Positions 21,588 to 35,200 of a DNA stretch of 64,000 nucleotides are shown here, piece after piece. The DNA lies in NCBI GenBank assembly GCA_007922305.1, contig ML677374.1, positions 14,247,080-14,311,079 on the forward strand, given 5' to 3'. Every line of letters starts with the position of its first letter. The first letter of the stretch is position 1. The notes under the pieces were generated by a model. It had not been told where the DNA came from. It did no database searches and worked only from the letters and a program-made list of their open reading frames with translations. A program made the position numbers and the translations under genes. The DNA comes from Dermatemys mawii. Lineage: Eukaryota; Chordata; Testudines; Dermatemydidae.

Positions 21588-21696
21588 AGAGTGACCAGAT
21601 AGCAAGTGTGGAAAAATCGGGACCCTTTTTTTGAGAGGCAGGGATTTAGTTGCGTATCTAAGACACAGCCCTAATATTGGGATGTCTGATCACCCT
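21588..21696. mobile_element. Palindromic MITE with AGGGTGACCAG ends, copy 2
   Basis: It runs from AGAGTGACCAGATAGCAAGT to GTCTGATCACCCT. The internal order (agcaagtgtg, then aatcgggaccc) is reversed relative to the copy at 14791-14912, so it lies in the opposite orientation. Confidence 0.65.
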
Positions 21697-23985
21697 TGTT
21701 AAAATAACAGTGAAGACAAGGCTTTTAATTCAGGTTAGTAACTAGAGTTCAATCCCAGGCTCCTCTAAGGTTTGAATATCACCTGCTAACCCAGATTAAA
21801 AACCAAGTTGCTGTATTCACTGATTTAACTTTATCTAAATTAAATAAAAATCCTGTCTAAAGTACACATGTGTAACAGTTAAGTAGTGTATAATTAAAGA
21901 TGGTGTACAAAAGTTGTAAGGAAGGTGTCCAATGCATAATGTGGCTAAAATTAAGTGTTACACATTCAACATTGCTATCTATTCACTTTTGCAGTACTGA
22001 AAATCTTATGGTCTCCACACTTCAGTGTGAGTGCCTGCTGAGATCGGTTAAGCTTGTCCAGAAATCCTGTAGCTTCTTAAAAGGATTTAGGTGTTTGTGT
22101 CTTTTTGTGTATAAGCTTTGTGTGTTTGCGGTGCAAGTGGTCTATTTTGTAGTTATTGCAGTTACTGAGCTTTGCAATGAAGACTTGTTATGTTGGGAAT
22201 TCTCCTACTTTCTGCTTTGACTCACTAATGCTTTCCTGACAAAAGGAATAATGCCTCAAAGACATGGCTTATGATCACAAACCCAAGGTATTTTCACACA
22301 TTTTAAGAGACCACTAGTGAGATGACTTTAAAACTTGTCACCATTGCCATCACTAATTCCACAGTATTGGGAGTAATAGTGCAAATGCTCTGCAATAGTA
22401 CTTGGAACAGATCTAATCAACAATGTTATATGATAATACAGCTGATAGCCCTTCCCCACGTGGGTTCCCATTGTAGGATTCTGTGGTGCTGAACCTGTGG
22501 TAAATGTTTAAACTTTTGGGAGGTAGGAGGGGAAGGTAAAGGGACGTTGGAGTCTTTGAAGTACTACTTCTTTGGGTGACTGTCATTTTTGACAAGTAGG
22601 ACACTTCGCCATATTTTGATAACGTGGATGGGATTTCTAAAGAGCAAATTGAGCAGAAACTTGAGACTCTCACACACTACTCTCTTCCATAGCAGGCCAT
22701 TTGAAATCCTAATTCAGAGAGGTTGGACTTGATGTCTGTCATCTGACCTGCTGCTGCCTGCCTCCTTCCAAGTCTGTTGCATTTTTTCGCACCCACAGTA
22801 TTTGCTGCACTTTCAAACAAAATGTAACATGCTAATATTCTGATATTACTGTTTGCTTCTGGTGGGACTAATAATTCACACTCAGTGCTGTGCCTAGTAG
22901 GAAGGCTGAGTCACAGGATGGGATTCAGGGCAGAGGCTGAATAGACAGCAAATAAATGTCTAAGGTGCTTTGTGTGATCAAAGTTTGGTATAATAGCTCT
23001 AGATCATACCCATATCCTTTTAAGTAGTAGTACCTGAGCACTGGAGGTCTGAATCAGAGCTGTTAGACTTGGAGCAAGGGGTGGGTGGGAAGCCTGAGAG
23101 CTGATGATAGAGAAACAATTAGTGGCTCTAAGAGCCATTGCTATGGCAAGGAGTGGGATAGAGAGTGACTGCATTCTCCCAATGTGGTTAGGAGAGAGAA
23201 AGCAGTTCTAAGCCCTTAGGACTCTTCTTACTACATAACACATTTTTCCTTCTACTGGTAGAAAAGTACTTTCCCTGCTCCGACCCCCAATCTGTGGCAA
23301 AAACTAGACTTCAACAGAAGCTGGTTTGTGCTGTATATATCCAAGAACAGCTTTTGATCAGGGTATCATTAGTTTTAAAGTAAGCCATCTTCCCCCCCAC
23401 TAGCTAGAAATGTGTGTTTTCTAAAAGAAAATACAAACTTTTTAATTTAATCTTTAACAAGGGAGATGTAATGACAATAGGGAAAGCTGTAGGCCCTCTT
23501 CACCTACAATCTGTGATAATATATACTACCCTGCCTCTCTCTTGCATTGTGGGAAGTCTAGCTACCAGAAAGCTGGTTTCTAGTTGTGCTGTAACTTAAA
23601 TCTTGAACTGCTACTGCCAATGCTTTTGTCAGCTGACGGGGTGATCTTCTTGCCTGTATGAAAGTAATAGTCATAGTCAAGTGCTAACCCTTTTCTTTTC
23701 CTGGATAACACTAACATCTAAAGCTGTGGATATGTTGAGCTTAGTTTTTGAACCTGACTTGAGATGTGAATATATCTGATTTTTGTATCTGACTTTCTTT
23801 TTCTCTTTCCACCTTCTCTAAGATGCTAATAGATGTTGTCCGTCTCTCTTCAGTGTAGACTACAGTCCTGTTTTTTGCAAAGGATGCATTGACAGAAGCA
23901 ATAAATTAACTTGACACATTTCACATATTAAATTACAGACTATCAGTGTTACAATGTGCATGTACTTTCAATATATCAACTAGGT

Positions 23986-24263
23986 CAGAAGTGAGCAACC
24001 TTTCTTAAAGTGGGGTGCCAAGTCTTCATTTATTCACTCTAACTTAAGGTTTCATGTGCCAATAATACATTTTAACATTTTCAGGTCTCTTTTTAAAGTG
24101 AACAATATATAACTAAACAATTCTATGTAAAGTAAGTTTTTAATTTAGAAATTAAAATGCAGAGCCCCCTAGACCTGTGGCCAGGACCTGGGCAGTGTGA
24201 ATGCCACTGAAAATCAGCTTGTGTGCTGCATTTGGCACATGTGCCATAGGTTGCCTACCCCTG
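23986..24263. mobile_element. Non-autonomous hAT element, copy 2
   Basis: It ends in GGTTGCCTACCCCTG like the copy at 3975, but the left end has decayed to CAGAAGTGAGCAACC. The flanks aactaggt (23978-23985) and aactagat (24264-24271) match at 7 of 8 bases. The interior follows copy 1 almost phrase by phrase (ttcatttattcactctaa, aaaatgcagagc, gaaaatcagcttg). Confidence 0.8.
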
Positions 24264-24895
24264 AACTAGATCCTGGACTACTATGAGAAGCTGTCAAATC
24301 TTGTCTTAAGGAGTTGTATTGTGTAACAGAATAGCCAAACTCAACCTGGCAAACCTTACTTTAGATGGGACAGTCAGATGTAACATTCATGTTTACCTGG
24401 TAATTGGTTGGTTGGTATTGTTGAACTCTGAGCATTAATTACTACCATCACCAGAGCAGCAGTATTTCTGGGACAGCTGTCCAAAGAGCAAGTAGTGACA
24501 AAATGGGAACTAAACTTAAAGGGATTGACTTTTTAACTCCAGTGGCCTTTCCAACCCAGCAAATCCTTTGTCCTGAAATATAGCTTAATTTAACTTGATG
24601 AAAGGAGGGTAAGTTAAGTGGCCAGACATCAACACGGCCACCTCCACCATTTTCTGGTTAGATTCTCTAATTTCTGTTCATGACATAACCGAGATGGCCA
24701 TTAAGAACTTTTTTCTTCCTCTTCGCCACAAAAAACTGTCTGCTAAGCATAAATAACCTTTTCTTTTGAGTTGTAATACCTGAAGTATGAGTAACTCTAG
24801 ACTTCTGATGGCCGATTCCTTTGCCTGCTCCTGGAGAATAGTAGAAGTTGAGGAAAACTACATGAATAGTTTTTTTCCATATTTTTCCAATGTTC

Positions 24896-25015
24896 AATGA
24901 GAACATACCAGCCATACTGAGTCAGACTAAAGGTCCATCTAACTCAGTATCCTGCCTTCTGACAGTGGCCAATGCCAGGTGCACCAGAGGGAATGGACAG
25001 AACAGGTAATCTTGA
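24896..25015 (-). repeat. CR1 LINE 3' end, minus strand
   Basis: The phrase 'ccatactgagtcagactaaa' then 'ggtccatctaactcagtatc' and 'gtggccaatgccaggtgc' is the inverse of the reptile CR1 3' end (GGTCTGACCCAGTATGG). It is 5'-truncated to about 120 bp. Confidence 0.75.
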
Positions 25016-25599
25016 AGTGAAATACTGAGAAGGGATGCTGTGGAATGAGGAAAGATCATAGTGCCTTTTGGGATTACTCAGGCTAAAGAAACTTTGGTTT
25101 CAATACCATCAGGCAGATTAATTTTGGTGTGTGTGTGGTGGTTTTTTTCCCCCCAGATTCCTGAAGAGAGGGCCTGACATCCAGGTTCATGAAGATAGCA
25201 AAAACTGTTTCATCTTTAGTGTTGCTAAAACAGCGAACTGCTTCAGAAATGTGCTTCACAAGAAATGGATTAACTTGGTCAGTTTCTTTTCTAATATAGC
25301 TTCCTTATGCCTGGTCCATCCTTCCTTAATTCTCATTTAAAAAAAAAAATACTTAGACTGCCTTCTCCTTGTGCTGTCTTGTGTCTTTCTAATGGAAAAT
25401 GTAACTGAATCTCCAGTCCAGAAAGGATTACATAGCATTTGTGTTGTGTCTTTTTGTTTTTTTCCTGCTTTCAAAGCTGTAGTTCTGCAGCTTTAGACAT
25501 CTGAACTGAGAATAACTGGTTCTCATAAATTAAACTCTTACCTCTGCCAGAAATACCAGTGTTTTGGATCCTTTTCCTTTCTGGAGAATTGCTACTTCA

Positions 25600-25880
25600 G
25601 ACTTGATCTGGGGGTGAAGTCCTGGGGGACAAGGAGCAGAGCGGCTTAGGGGGTGCAGTCCTAGGTGGTGGTTAGGGGCAGGATTTCCTTGAAGGGGGCA
25701 GTCAGGGGACAAGGAGCAGCGGGGATTGGATGGGTATGGGATTTTGACAGGGGCAGTCAGGGGGTGGGAAGTCAGTCGGGTAGAGGGCAGGGCCAGGCTG
25801 TTTGGAGAGGCATAGCCAGCCCTCTGTACAAGTTGTCAACCCCGATGTGGCCCTCGGGCCAAAAAAGGTTGCCCACCCTG
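25600..25880. mobile_element. GC-rich hAT-like MITE
   Basis: A G-rich body ('gggggcagtcaggggacaag' repeated with variation) is closed by 'gatgtggccctcgggccaaa' and GGTTGCCCACCCTG. It shares its end with the element at 9100-9303. The left end was not found precisely. Confidence 0.55.
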
Positions 25881-26314
25881 CTCTAAAGCATGTCTGAAAC
25901 ACTTCTGCAGCAGTCACACTAACTTCTTATGTACTCATCTTAACTCATGGCAGATTGTCTTGATGCAGCTTTGTCACTACAGCTGGTATAAAAGACCCAG
26001 TTCAGTTAAATTGAAACTGGAAGAAGTAACTTTGGCTTGCCACTCTGAAAGGCCTTCCAGTGAAGTGTAGGCTTAGTGGAATAGGACAAATGTCAACAAG
26101 AGTGAATATGAAAATCAAAGTAAAAATCTAGGTGGTAATGGGAAGGAGAGATAATCAGAACTGATGTGTAAACTAATTGTTAACCAGTTTGTGTAGCGAT
26201 TTAATATCAGTCCTACTCAATCTCTCTACTGCTTCTTTCATACTGTAACTTGTACATCCATTCAGGTAATGGTAGGAATACCCAACTGTGCCAGTGGCAT
26301 TCATGCCTTCTTAA

Positions 26315-26535
26315 GGTAGGTCTACATTAGAAGCACTATATCCAGAGAGCTTCAGTGTGTCTGGTGAAGATGCTCTATACTGATGGGAGAGCATCACATT
26401 CTGATCTAGTGCTGGCGCAGACAGCATTTACATTACTGACTTTCATTGCTCTGGGGTGTCTCTCTTCTCCCCCTCTCGCCCCCAACCTCCAGGAGATGTT
26501 AGATGAACTTAAAGTGGTGGTGTAGACCTTCCCTC
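26315..26535. mobile_element. Harbinger-like MITE
   Basis: The inverted ends are AGGTAGGTCTACATTAG and GTGGTGTAGACCTTCCCT. The internal sequence is unrelated to the other MITEs by eye. Confidence 0.5.
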
Positions 26536-29500
26536 GGACTGAGCTTTTACAAGATCTATTTGATATCTCTAAAGGCAGAACCTTCTGATTTGGTGATGTA
26601 AGCCACCCTGCAATACTCATACTTACTAGACAAACTTCTCTTCTGCTTTTTTGAGTCCAGGATATCTAGCCCCTGTAAGAACACTAAGTATAGCTATGTA
26701 AATAATAGAATTCCATAGAAATAGCTGGATCTCCTAATAATAAACAACTCAAATGATAGTAATGCTTTTGCTGGCCTTGGTAGAATTCATAAAGGTAGTT
26801 ACATCTCCTGAAGAAAAAGGATTTCCTTCCTATAGGAAATAAGTAATAGTTGAGAGCTAAAACTGGCTAGTCAAGCTAGTTGCTGTGACTCAAACCTGGT
26901 ATTCACAAGCTATATTCTGAAGAGTTGCTTGGAGAGAGAACCAACTTGTCTTACAACAGTTCTGAATAACAATGCAGCCTAGAACTATGAATAACAGGTT
27001 TGTTTTTCCTTTGCTAACAGCAAGATACTAAATCTGGAAAAGAGCCTTTGAGTTACTCGACTTCTCTTGTGCACATTATGGGAAATGTTGGTGCTATGGT
27101 GGTTGGGCTTTTCTTTTTGGTATTTTTGGGTAAAATGCTAGGAATATGCCATTGAGATGGCAAGATCCTGAGTGCTGTCATCCTGCTTCTGATGGGTGGA
27201 TTCCCTGGAATCCTGCTATTATGTAGGACTGCATAAACAAATGCTGCAACATGCTGTTTCATACTCTACTCTGAAAATCAGTGAGTTTGCTTTCATAATA
27301 AGTGTATTATGGGTTCACATCAAAGACACTCAGATAATCCAAGATGAGCTAGTAAGCAGACAACTACTTTTGCAACTTCCAAGGATTTGAATTTGTGACC
27401 ACCTTAATCTAAATGCACTGGTTGCAATAGGCTGTAACTTGTACCTATTTTGTTTCTTGCAGGCAAATCAACTGAAATTAATGCTAGTAAACATTATGGT
27501 AATGAAATGATCAAGTGAATTATCTTGCTTTCTGGGAAAACAAGACCAGATAATTTAAATGTAAACATTCTAGGTTCAAAACTGCCATGTGATAAAGGCT
27601 TCAGAGGTTCATGGGTATCCTAACTTTTTTTCCTAATCCCACAATTTGTTTTCTGATTTGGGGGGGCACACATTTATGTGTGCTCCCTCAGAGATAGATG
27701 GGAGGGGGTAACTATAAAATCTCCCCTTAACTTCTGATGCTGTCACTTCCTACAGTAAGATAGGAGGAAACTAAACAGTTGTGGTCCTATGCCATTTTTC
27801 ACACTTAAAGGATTTTCTGAAGTATAAGATATAAATAGCAGTGTGTCACTGCTTTACAATGGCCTGGTCATTTTGCTGTTCAGTGACTTAGCCACAGAAA
27901 AGTGTCACCATAACAGGACACTTAGGATTAGTTGAAAGCTTTCCTGGGCACATTTCAGCATTCGGAAAACAAGTCATGTACAGAAACACAAACTAAATTC
28001 AGTGAGGTAAAAGTACAGTTGTTTAAGTCTAGTCGTCGTCTTCTGCATTGGCTAATTTACTGTGATCTTACAGTGGATCATTCTATGCTAGTATGGATAC
28101 TAGATTCCTTTGCTTTCTTGTCTTCTAACATGGCTCTATCTTATCTACTAGTACACTCAAAGAACGTGGTATTTATTGGGTGACTCCTGACCTGCAAGCC
28201 TTCTGCGTTCCTGAGTTGCTCAAGAAATCTTAACTGTCCCTCTAACTTGGTAGATCAGCTTAGTGTCCTTATTTTGCAGTCTTGCACTGTGTGGATTTGA
28301 TTTATTTAAATCACTGGTCAGGAAGCCTCTATTTAATCATGGATTTCTACATAAAAGTTCATTCTTGTTGGTTGGTATAACCTTAATCCCTAATCTTCAA
28401 CTCAGATGTAGGTTTCCTTTTTAGAAGGTATACACTATACATTTGATTTATTTTGAAAACTTTACAGATTAGTTTTACAGCTATATCAGAAAATGATGGG
28501 TTATTTCATTTTCCAAAAGTAATGGAAACAGTTCACTTCCCAAAGACTTCATAAATCTCCAATTCAGCAAGTTGTTAATATTTGGAGGATTTTCTTGCCA
28601 TGCTGAATTTGGAAGAGAACATCACCACTGGACAAACATCTAAATTGTTTTAGTTAATGTTGTATGTGTTTTGGATTTTTTTTGTGCAACAGCAAACAAG
28701 ATTTTAGCAAACAAGCATAAGACTTTTTTTGAATTAACTTGCACCTTTTTAAAAATCAAGTAACTAAAATAGTTATATTAAGTCAACAATCAGCCAGGTC
28801 AACAGGAGGAACTTTAAAATTTTGGCTTCTGCAGCTCAGTCATCTTCACCTTCATTTTCTTGTTTGTTGATATTGTGGAAAAGGAGAAAAAGCTTTCCTG
28901 CTATAGCTGGTCTCATACAATTTTTCAATTTTGGAATGAACTAGCTCAGAGAGAGAATATTCTTTCTACACTGGCAGAAGAAACTACTGTTAAGTGAGAT
29001 TATCATTTCAACAGTCTCTGAATACAAGTGCTTAAGTGACTTCCAGTTCACTGGTGTCACTTTCTTTAAAATATCAGCAAACGGATACTTCTTGAATTGT
29101 TCTTATTCCCAAACTGAATATTTTATGGCCTGCTGTCATTATAGAATCTTGCATTATAGGTTTTTCCGTTCTACCATACCATTCTCTCACTAGATCTCTA
29201 ATCAATGAAGGCTACACTCCAAGACCTCCAGGTTTCTAAAATGTGCAAAAGTTTCACTTCTGTTTTTACTGCCTGTCCCTCCCTTCTCACATTTATCTCT
29301 ATGCTTCTCCTTGTTTAGATCTATTCTATCCCAACAATCTTCTATTGAACTTTTTGAAACTTTGCACTTTTAGAGAAGAATAAAGGATTGACTGTGTGTG
29401 TGCATAAATTTGCAGAGGGGGACAACAGGGTTGAGGCCTGTTTCTCAACTCTACATAGTTTAAAACCTTTTTGCTGTTAACGAGCATGTTATCTGGAGAC

Positions 29501-29556
29501 ACAAATCCACAGTTTGAGAACTGCAAAACTAAGCATCTCTGATATTTTTCTAGACC

Positions 29557-29770
29557 TGGGGTTCAGGACCCCTCAGAGGGTCATGAGGTTATTACATTGT
29601 GGGAGGGGGAGAGGGTCATGAGCTCTCAGCCTCCACCCCAAACCCTGCTTTGCCTCCAGCGTTGATAATGGTGTTAAATTTTTAAAAAAACCTTTATTTA
29701 TAAGGGGGTTGCACTCAACAGCTTGCTATGTGAAAGGGGTCACTAGTACAAAAGTTTGAGAATCACTGTT
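29557..29770. mobile_element. hAT-like MITE (TTTGAGAATCACTG end)
   Basis: The left part 'ctggggttcaggacccctca' and the right end GTTTGAGAATCACTG follow a common reptile hAT MITE. The flanks ttctagac and ttctggaa are a possible degraded 8-bp duplication (6 of 8). Confidence 0.55.
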
Positions 29771-30347
29771 CTGGAACCCTAGAAGATGGGGTCCATAATC
29801 CACGAACTATTGGAATTCATTTACAAAAGTCTTCATAAAAATTACATGCATGTATTCTCATACTACAGAACTAGAATTTATAATCTCTATTCCACGATGA
29901 GATGCTTTCTGAGGAAATCTGTGTTTGGTTTTTATCCACCCTGGTCTTGCATGAGTTGCTTGTGTTGGGGTCATCTACTGGCTAACTGCTTACCTGGTAG
30001 CTCTTAGATTAAAGCTGCTCCTCCCAACTAGTAAAATAAGGGGCTGTGCAATGCAGTATTGTGGCCTAGATTACATCCTTAAAATGATCCTGCATCTTGC
30101 TTGGATTAAAGCAATAGTATGCCCAGTGGGATCCTTGTCCCTCTTTCAGTACAAGAACGCATGACTCTTTCACTAGAGGCTGCCCAGTTTGATAATCTTG
30201 TGAACTTGCCTTCTACCTCCCATCTTAAATTTGCAGTCTTCACATTTTAGGAAGAGGAAACTTTCTGTGAGAGGATGAGAGTAACTGATTATTCCTGGAC
30301 AACTATGCTCTTTGGAGGGAACTTCCCTCAAGACAAACTTGACTCTA

Positions 30348-30694
30348 GGGGTAGGTCTTCACTACCCGCCGGATCGGTGGGTTGCAATCAATCTTTTTGG
30401 CGAGCAGTCTATCACTTCTGAGTCTTGTTGGGTAGCTAAGGGATACCTAGTGTTAAGATGCGATAAATTGATCACCAGCGGCACCCCCGTTGGCAAGCTG
30501 GAGTTCCAGAGTCATGAGGCGCAAGCTGGTACCAACGGGGGAGCGTGCCACCGACTGCCGCCTCCATGAAGACAGCAGGTAAGTCAGCCGAAGATATGCC
30601 AACTTCAGCTGCGTTATTCATGTAGGTGAAGTTGGCGTATCTTCAGTCTATTCTCTCTCTCGCCCCCCCCCCCCCCCCCCAGTGTAGAACAGCC
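30348..30694 (+). mobile_element. Harbinger-like MITE with GGGGTAGGTCTTCACTACCC end
   Basis: CTA at 30345-30347 and 30695-30697 forms a 3-bp target duplication. The inner ends are GGGGTAGGTCTTCACTACC and CAGTGTAGAACAGCC. The interior has 'cgccggatcggtgggttgca' and inverted 'agatatgccaacttcagctg' / 'gtgaagttggcgtatcttca'. A run of C (about 30663-30680) sits just inside the right end. It is the same family as 16778-17056, in the opposite orientation. Confidence 0.8.
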
Positions 30695-30931
30695 CTAGGA
30701 AGCAATGTCTTCAGGGCACTAACTCCTAGACTGCAGATTAACTCTGTGTGTTTTCAGCCTGGCGGCAGCAGCACACAATAGTGCAGATGGACAAAAGCTT
30801 TGTATAATTCAAGAGCTAGAATTTACTTGCTAAGCAAAGCCCCTGTGTTGCTGTGGATGGAAGTAGCATCTGGCCTGACAGGTTTTGGCAATAGTCAGAC
30901 TTGTTTGTAACTCCCATAGTTAACTTTAAAA

Positions 30932-32228
30932 CAGGGGTCGGCAACCTTTCAGAAGTGGTGTGCCAAGTTCAATAACTTCAGGTTTTGCGTGTGTGTGTAT
31001 GTGTGTGTGTAACATTTTTAGGTCTCTCTAAGTCTAGATTATATAAATTATTGTATTTAAAGTAAAGTTTTTAAAATTAAAATACAGATCTTATCAGTTT
31101 AGTGTGACCCTTGCCCTTGCTTTTCCTTGCTGAGTTTTCCAATGTGGGCCACTGCAGGGGGTGGCTGAAGAGTGCTGGGCCAAGGCCAGGAGCAGAGCCC
31201 CAGGCTGGCTGCCAGTACCCAAGGCCAGCAGTGGGTTGAGTGGGGCTGGAGGTCCAGACCCCAGCTGGCAGGGGGGCTAGCAGGCTGAGTGGGGCTGGCG
31301 GCTGGAACCCCAGACCGGCAGCGGGCTTGCCCCCACTCAGTCCACTGCTGGTCTGTGGTTCTGGCAGGGGTGAAAGTTACTATCGTATTGCAACCCCACT
31401 CAGAGGGAGCACTCGGGGCAGGGAGTTGGTTGCGGGAGGCTCAGGGCAGGAGACAGGAGTCGAGGCTGGGAGCATATGGGTGCAGGAGTCAAAGTTGAGT
31501 GATGTGAGGGGCTCAGGGCAGGGGGTTGGGGAGGGTGTTGTAGGGGGAAGTCCCAGGAGGGCAGAGGCTTGGGAATGACCTGGGACAGTCCCAGTTGCAG
31601 CTGCGTTACCTGGATGGTGGATGGGTCCTTGCCCCACGTGGCTCCTGCCAAGGGAGCTGTGGGCCAGGTGTGTGGGGGCACTGCATCTGCAGGCAAATGA
31701 GAGGTGGCAGCAGAAGACCCCCTGGCCTGCTGTTCCCTTCTCCCTCTCCCCCCAGGGGCTGCACTAGTGAACGCTGCAGGGATGGCACCTGCCTGCAATG
31801 CCCTGGTGTCCAGCCACGGTGGCGAGAAGGGGACAGCAGGACAGGCTGGGACATGGACACCTACAGCGGGCCTCCCACCAGCGCCTTTCACTTGCCTGAC
31901 AGCCTGCTGCTTAGTCTGGTATATGGGGTCAACTGCACCAGCCAGCAGGACCCCAGCTGGGAGCATGCTGTGTGCTGCACCTCCACCCACAGCTCAGCAC
32001 CCCGGCAACAGCTGGCTCTGGGTTCCAGCTGCGTTCTGGTTCTGGTTGCGGCTGTGGCTGCTGGCCCCTTGCCAGCTGCAGGTCTCGGCTGCTGGTCCAC
32101 TCAGCCCACTGCCAGCCTGGGGTTCCATTCACCCAGGCTCCCAGCGGGCTGAGCAGTGCCAGCTGCCAGGACCTCAGCGTGCCATCAAAAATTGAGCTGG
32201 CACGTGTGCCACAGGTTGCCGACTCCTG
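30932..32228 (+). mobile_element. Long hAT-related element, copy 3, with GC-rich interior
   Basis: It starts CAGGGGTCGGCAACCTTTC like copy 1 and ends AGGTTGCCGACTCCTG. An exact 8-bp target duplication, ctttaaaa, lies at 30924-30931 and 32229-32236. The first 170 bp match the short copies. The next roughly 1.0 kb (31130-32190) is GC-rich with repeated 'ggctggcggc'/'cccagctgg' phrases and several long but unconvincing frames on both strands; no transposase motif is visible. Confidence 0.85.
30985..31012 (+). repeat. GT-rich microsatellite
   Basis: Interrupted (GT)n inside the long hAT element. Confidence 0.8.
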
Positions 32229-35200
32229 CTTTAAAAGATTAAGTTAATGGAGTCTCCATTGATCAACATGTATTCTTGTTGAGTATGGAGAAGTCAGAAC
32301 AAAGTAGGTCTCTCTCTTTCCCACTCATGCCCCTCAAAGTCCAGCTGTATTCGGTTCTGTTCTGGTGGGATATAGGAAGTATGCATCTTCTAGTCTGTCA
32401 CAAGGTCCCTAATATTGAGAATCCTTCTAGGTTAAAGGTTAACACTGGTGCTGCAATGCACTATGACAGGGAAGGGCTGAAGTGTTTCCTAAATCATGAA
32501 GCTTAACCAGGTTATACTGTTAACAGATAACAGCTGCAACTATTAGGCTTTTAAGACTTGCTTTCTCAGATGTAGAGGAGGAAGGATGGCAGGAGCAGAA
32601 AATGGGAAGACAGTCCTTGAGCAAATTGAAAGATTGGGAGTAGACAAGGGAGACATAGTGATGCTAAAGGTCATATGGACTTTCACAGACCAAGTTTGAA
32701 CTGGGTTAATCTAATATTTTGCCCACATGTGTGGTATCTGTATGTGTAACAAGATTCCAGTTGTTCCAAGTGCTCCTTATGTTTCACTGGTTTAGACAAA
32801 CAGGTGCTCTTGCAAGACCACTGCTTTCACCATACTCCTTTAAACCCTTAATGCTATTCCTAGTAACATTCTGTATGCAGTAGGCTAGATATCCTCTTTC
32901 CTTCTGTACCCCAGATCTCAGGATTCCAGAGGAAGAATAGGTCACAAATGCTTCATCTGTAGACACTGTAGCCTGGCAGCATAGTTCGGTTTTTGCCTGC
33001 CTTGACCCCAGCATCACAGATCTAGTGCAAGTTTCAGGAATCCTTCTGTTCTTACCCCCCTCCATCCCAGTGGGGTCAGACTTGGTGAGTGAGGATGAGA
33101 GCTCTGGATAACTGCCGATCCTGGACGGATGGGAGATGGCCATGACACCTCTTGATAAATTACAGGACTTCTGTAGTCAGGTAGACCTACTAAGCTGTAT
33201 ATGTATAAGTGTAAATGTGAGTGGGGAGGGAAGGGGAGAACAAACATTTCAATAAGAACATTATGACAGTTGATGGCTTTTTATAACATGAAAGATGTGG
33301 TCCTTCCCTTCCCCCCCCCCCCGCCCCAAACTCTTAACATTGTCCTATGTAAGGGGAATACTGTCTTCAACTCTGAACTAACACCCAGCATACTCCCTAA
33401 GTTAATATTCCTGCCCCTCCTAGAATAAATCCTATTTTAAAGTCTCTATGCACTGTTACTATACAGTAGAAGCTTTAATTGTAGAGGATGCCTGAGCATC
33501 TGACATCTGATGGATTATTACCAGTTATTTGCCAGAGCTGCTATAGTTTCTCCCACTAAAGTCTAAAAATCAGCTTTGGTTCTTCCTTTCTCCCATGCAA
33601 TTAATGAGCAGAATCAAGCTTATCGTTTATGCTCCAAAGTATCATTCCCCTCTCCATAAGAAGTACCTATTGTCCTTCCTACTCTTAAGTGGCATCAAGA
33701 TTGTTTTTTGTCATAAGTAGTAAACTTTAAAAACTAGTCTTAATTTCAAAGACCTCTGCTGATGGGAACCTTGCCTCTTCAGGGACAAACAGCCATTGTG
33801 TTCAGATACTGGGGCAAATCAGTAGAAGAGTATTCTGTGAAATTTATTTGGTGCCTCTTCTTTCCTACCCACCCCTCTCCAGCCAAACATACAGGTTGCC
33901 CTTAAGGGGGAGCTTATGTTTCTTCATTCTTGACCCCACTGCAGAAAGCTGAGACTTCCACAGATGTCTTCCTGGCTTACAGTGCAATCACAGGTCCCTG
34001 CCAAGTCAGGCTGTCGTCTTGACGACTTGCACAGCAGTAGACTGTTCACCAGGGCACCCATCACTTCTATAATAGTGTCCAAATTGAACAGTAACAACAA
34101 TCTGAACCACTTACTTCCAGAGTTCAGGTGTTCCTGTAGCAGTTCCAGTGAAACTTAAGTGTTGGAAAAGCCTCTGGGGGTGACAGGTGACGGATACTGT
34201 CCTAGTCCAGTTAACTGATATTGTGCAGCAAAACTTACTATTGTGCATTCCATCCATTATTAGGGAGAGAAGTCTTTTTCGTCTGAACTGTCGTGTAAGG
34301 ATATAATAAGTAGCACTATTTTGCTATGCAGATGTTTGTCATGTTAGATATTATTTCCCATTACTGGAGTGGGTGGGGAAGTAAGTGACATGGCACAGCT
34401 TAAGTGGTGTGCCCATGGAGACGCAGTGACTCACTCACGCTATTAGGGAGCCTGGGGTAAACCAGACTTGTAGGCTTCAGGATCCCACTCCATAAGGTGT
34501 CACTTGACCAAAGTATCTGAGCCTTGGATGTGCTGTAGTATTCCATTTTAGTGGGCTAACTCTATCCTCTGCAAATTGATGTTGCCATGATATAATGTGC
34601 TGGATTGATGCACTGAAGTTGGTGTGGTATGGATTAATACTGCATAGAGGACATTGATTTCTTTCCCCTTGGACGGTATCTGACTTCACTATAGAAATTA
34701 CTTTTTAGTGAACAGAAAAATGTCAGGACGAGTTGTTGTACAGGCCAAGGATGACCTGTATTAACTAAAATCCAATAACACTTGTTCAGACTGTAAATAT
34801 AAGCAGCACTCTTGGTGGTCTACCTTCGTACATATAAGGCATATATGTAGAGCATTGTGTTGCGACTTAACTGGAACTATATCTGAATTGTTAGTGAATT
34901 CAGGAATCATTTGTCTAACATCTCACCTGTTGATCAGGGAGCTAAAAGAGCTCAAGTCTTCCAAGCTCAAGCCTCTCTCTTTACAGATAAAATCTCACTA
35001 AACCAAACAGATTACTGATAGTGTACTAACAGTGGTGTATCTAAGTCTGCATAAGGACTTGCTTAATTAAGTAAAACCTGATGAAATGATCTACTATTGA
35101 ACCAACTATATTTTTGTAGAAACAGACTATAGAAAGAGGTATGAGAGGAGTTTTAAGTAACTTCTTCAAAACAGTGTAAAACCACTTACTCGTGAATGTA

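Noticed and set aside
31400..32195. Several frames of 160-196 codons on both strands
   Set aside because: They lie inside the GC-rich interior of the hAT element and have low-complexity Pro/Gly/Ser/Ala translations; no transposase motifs.
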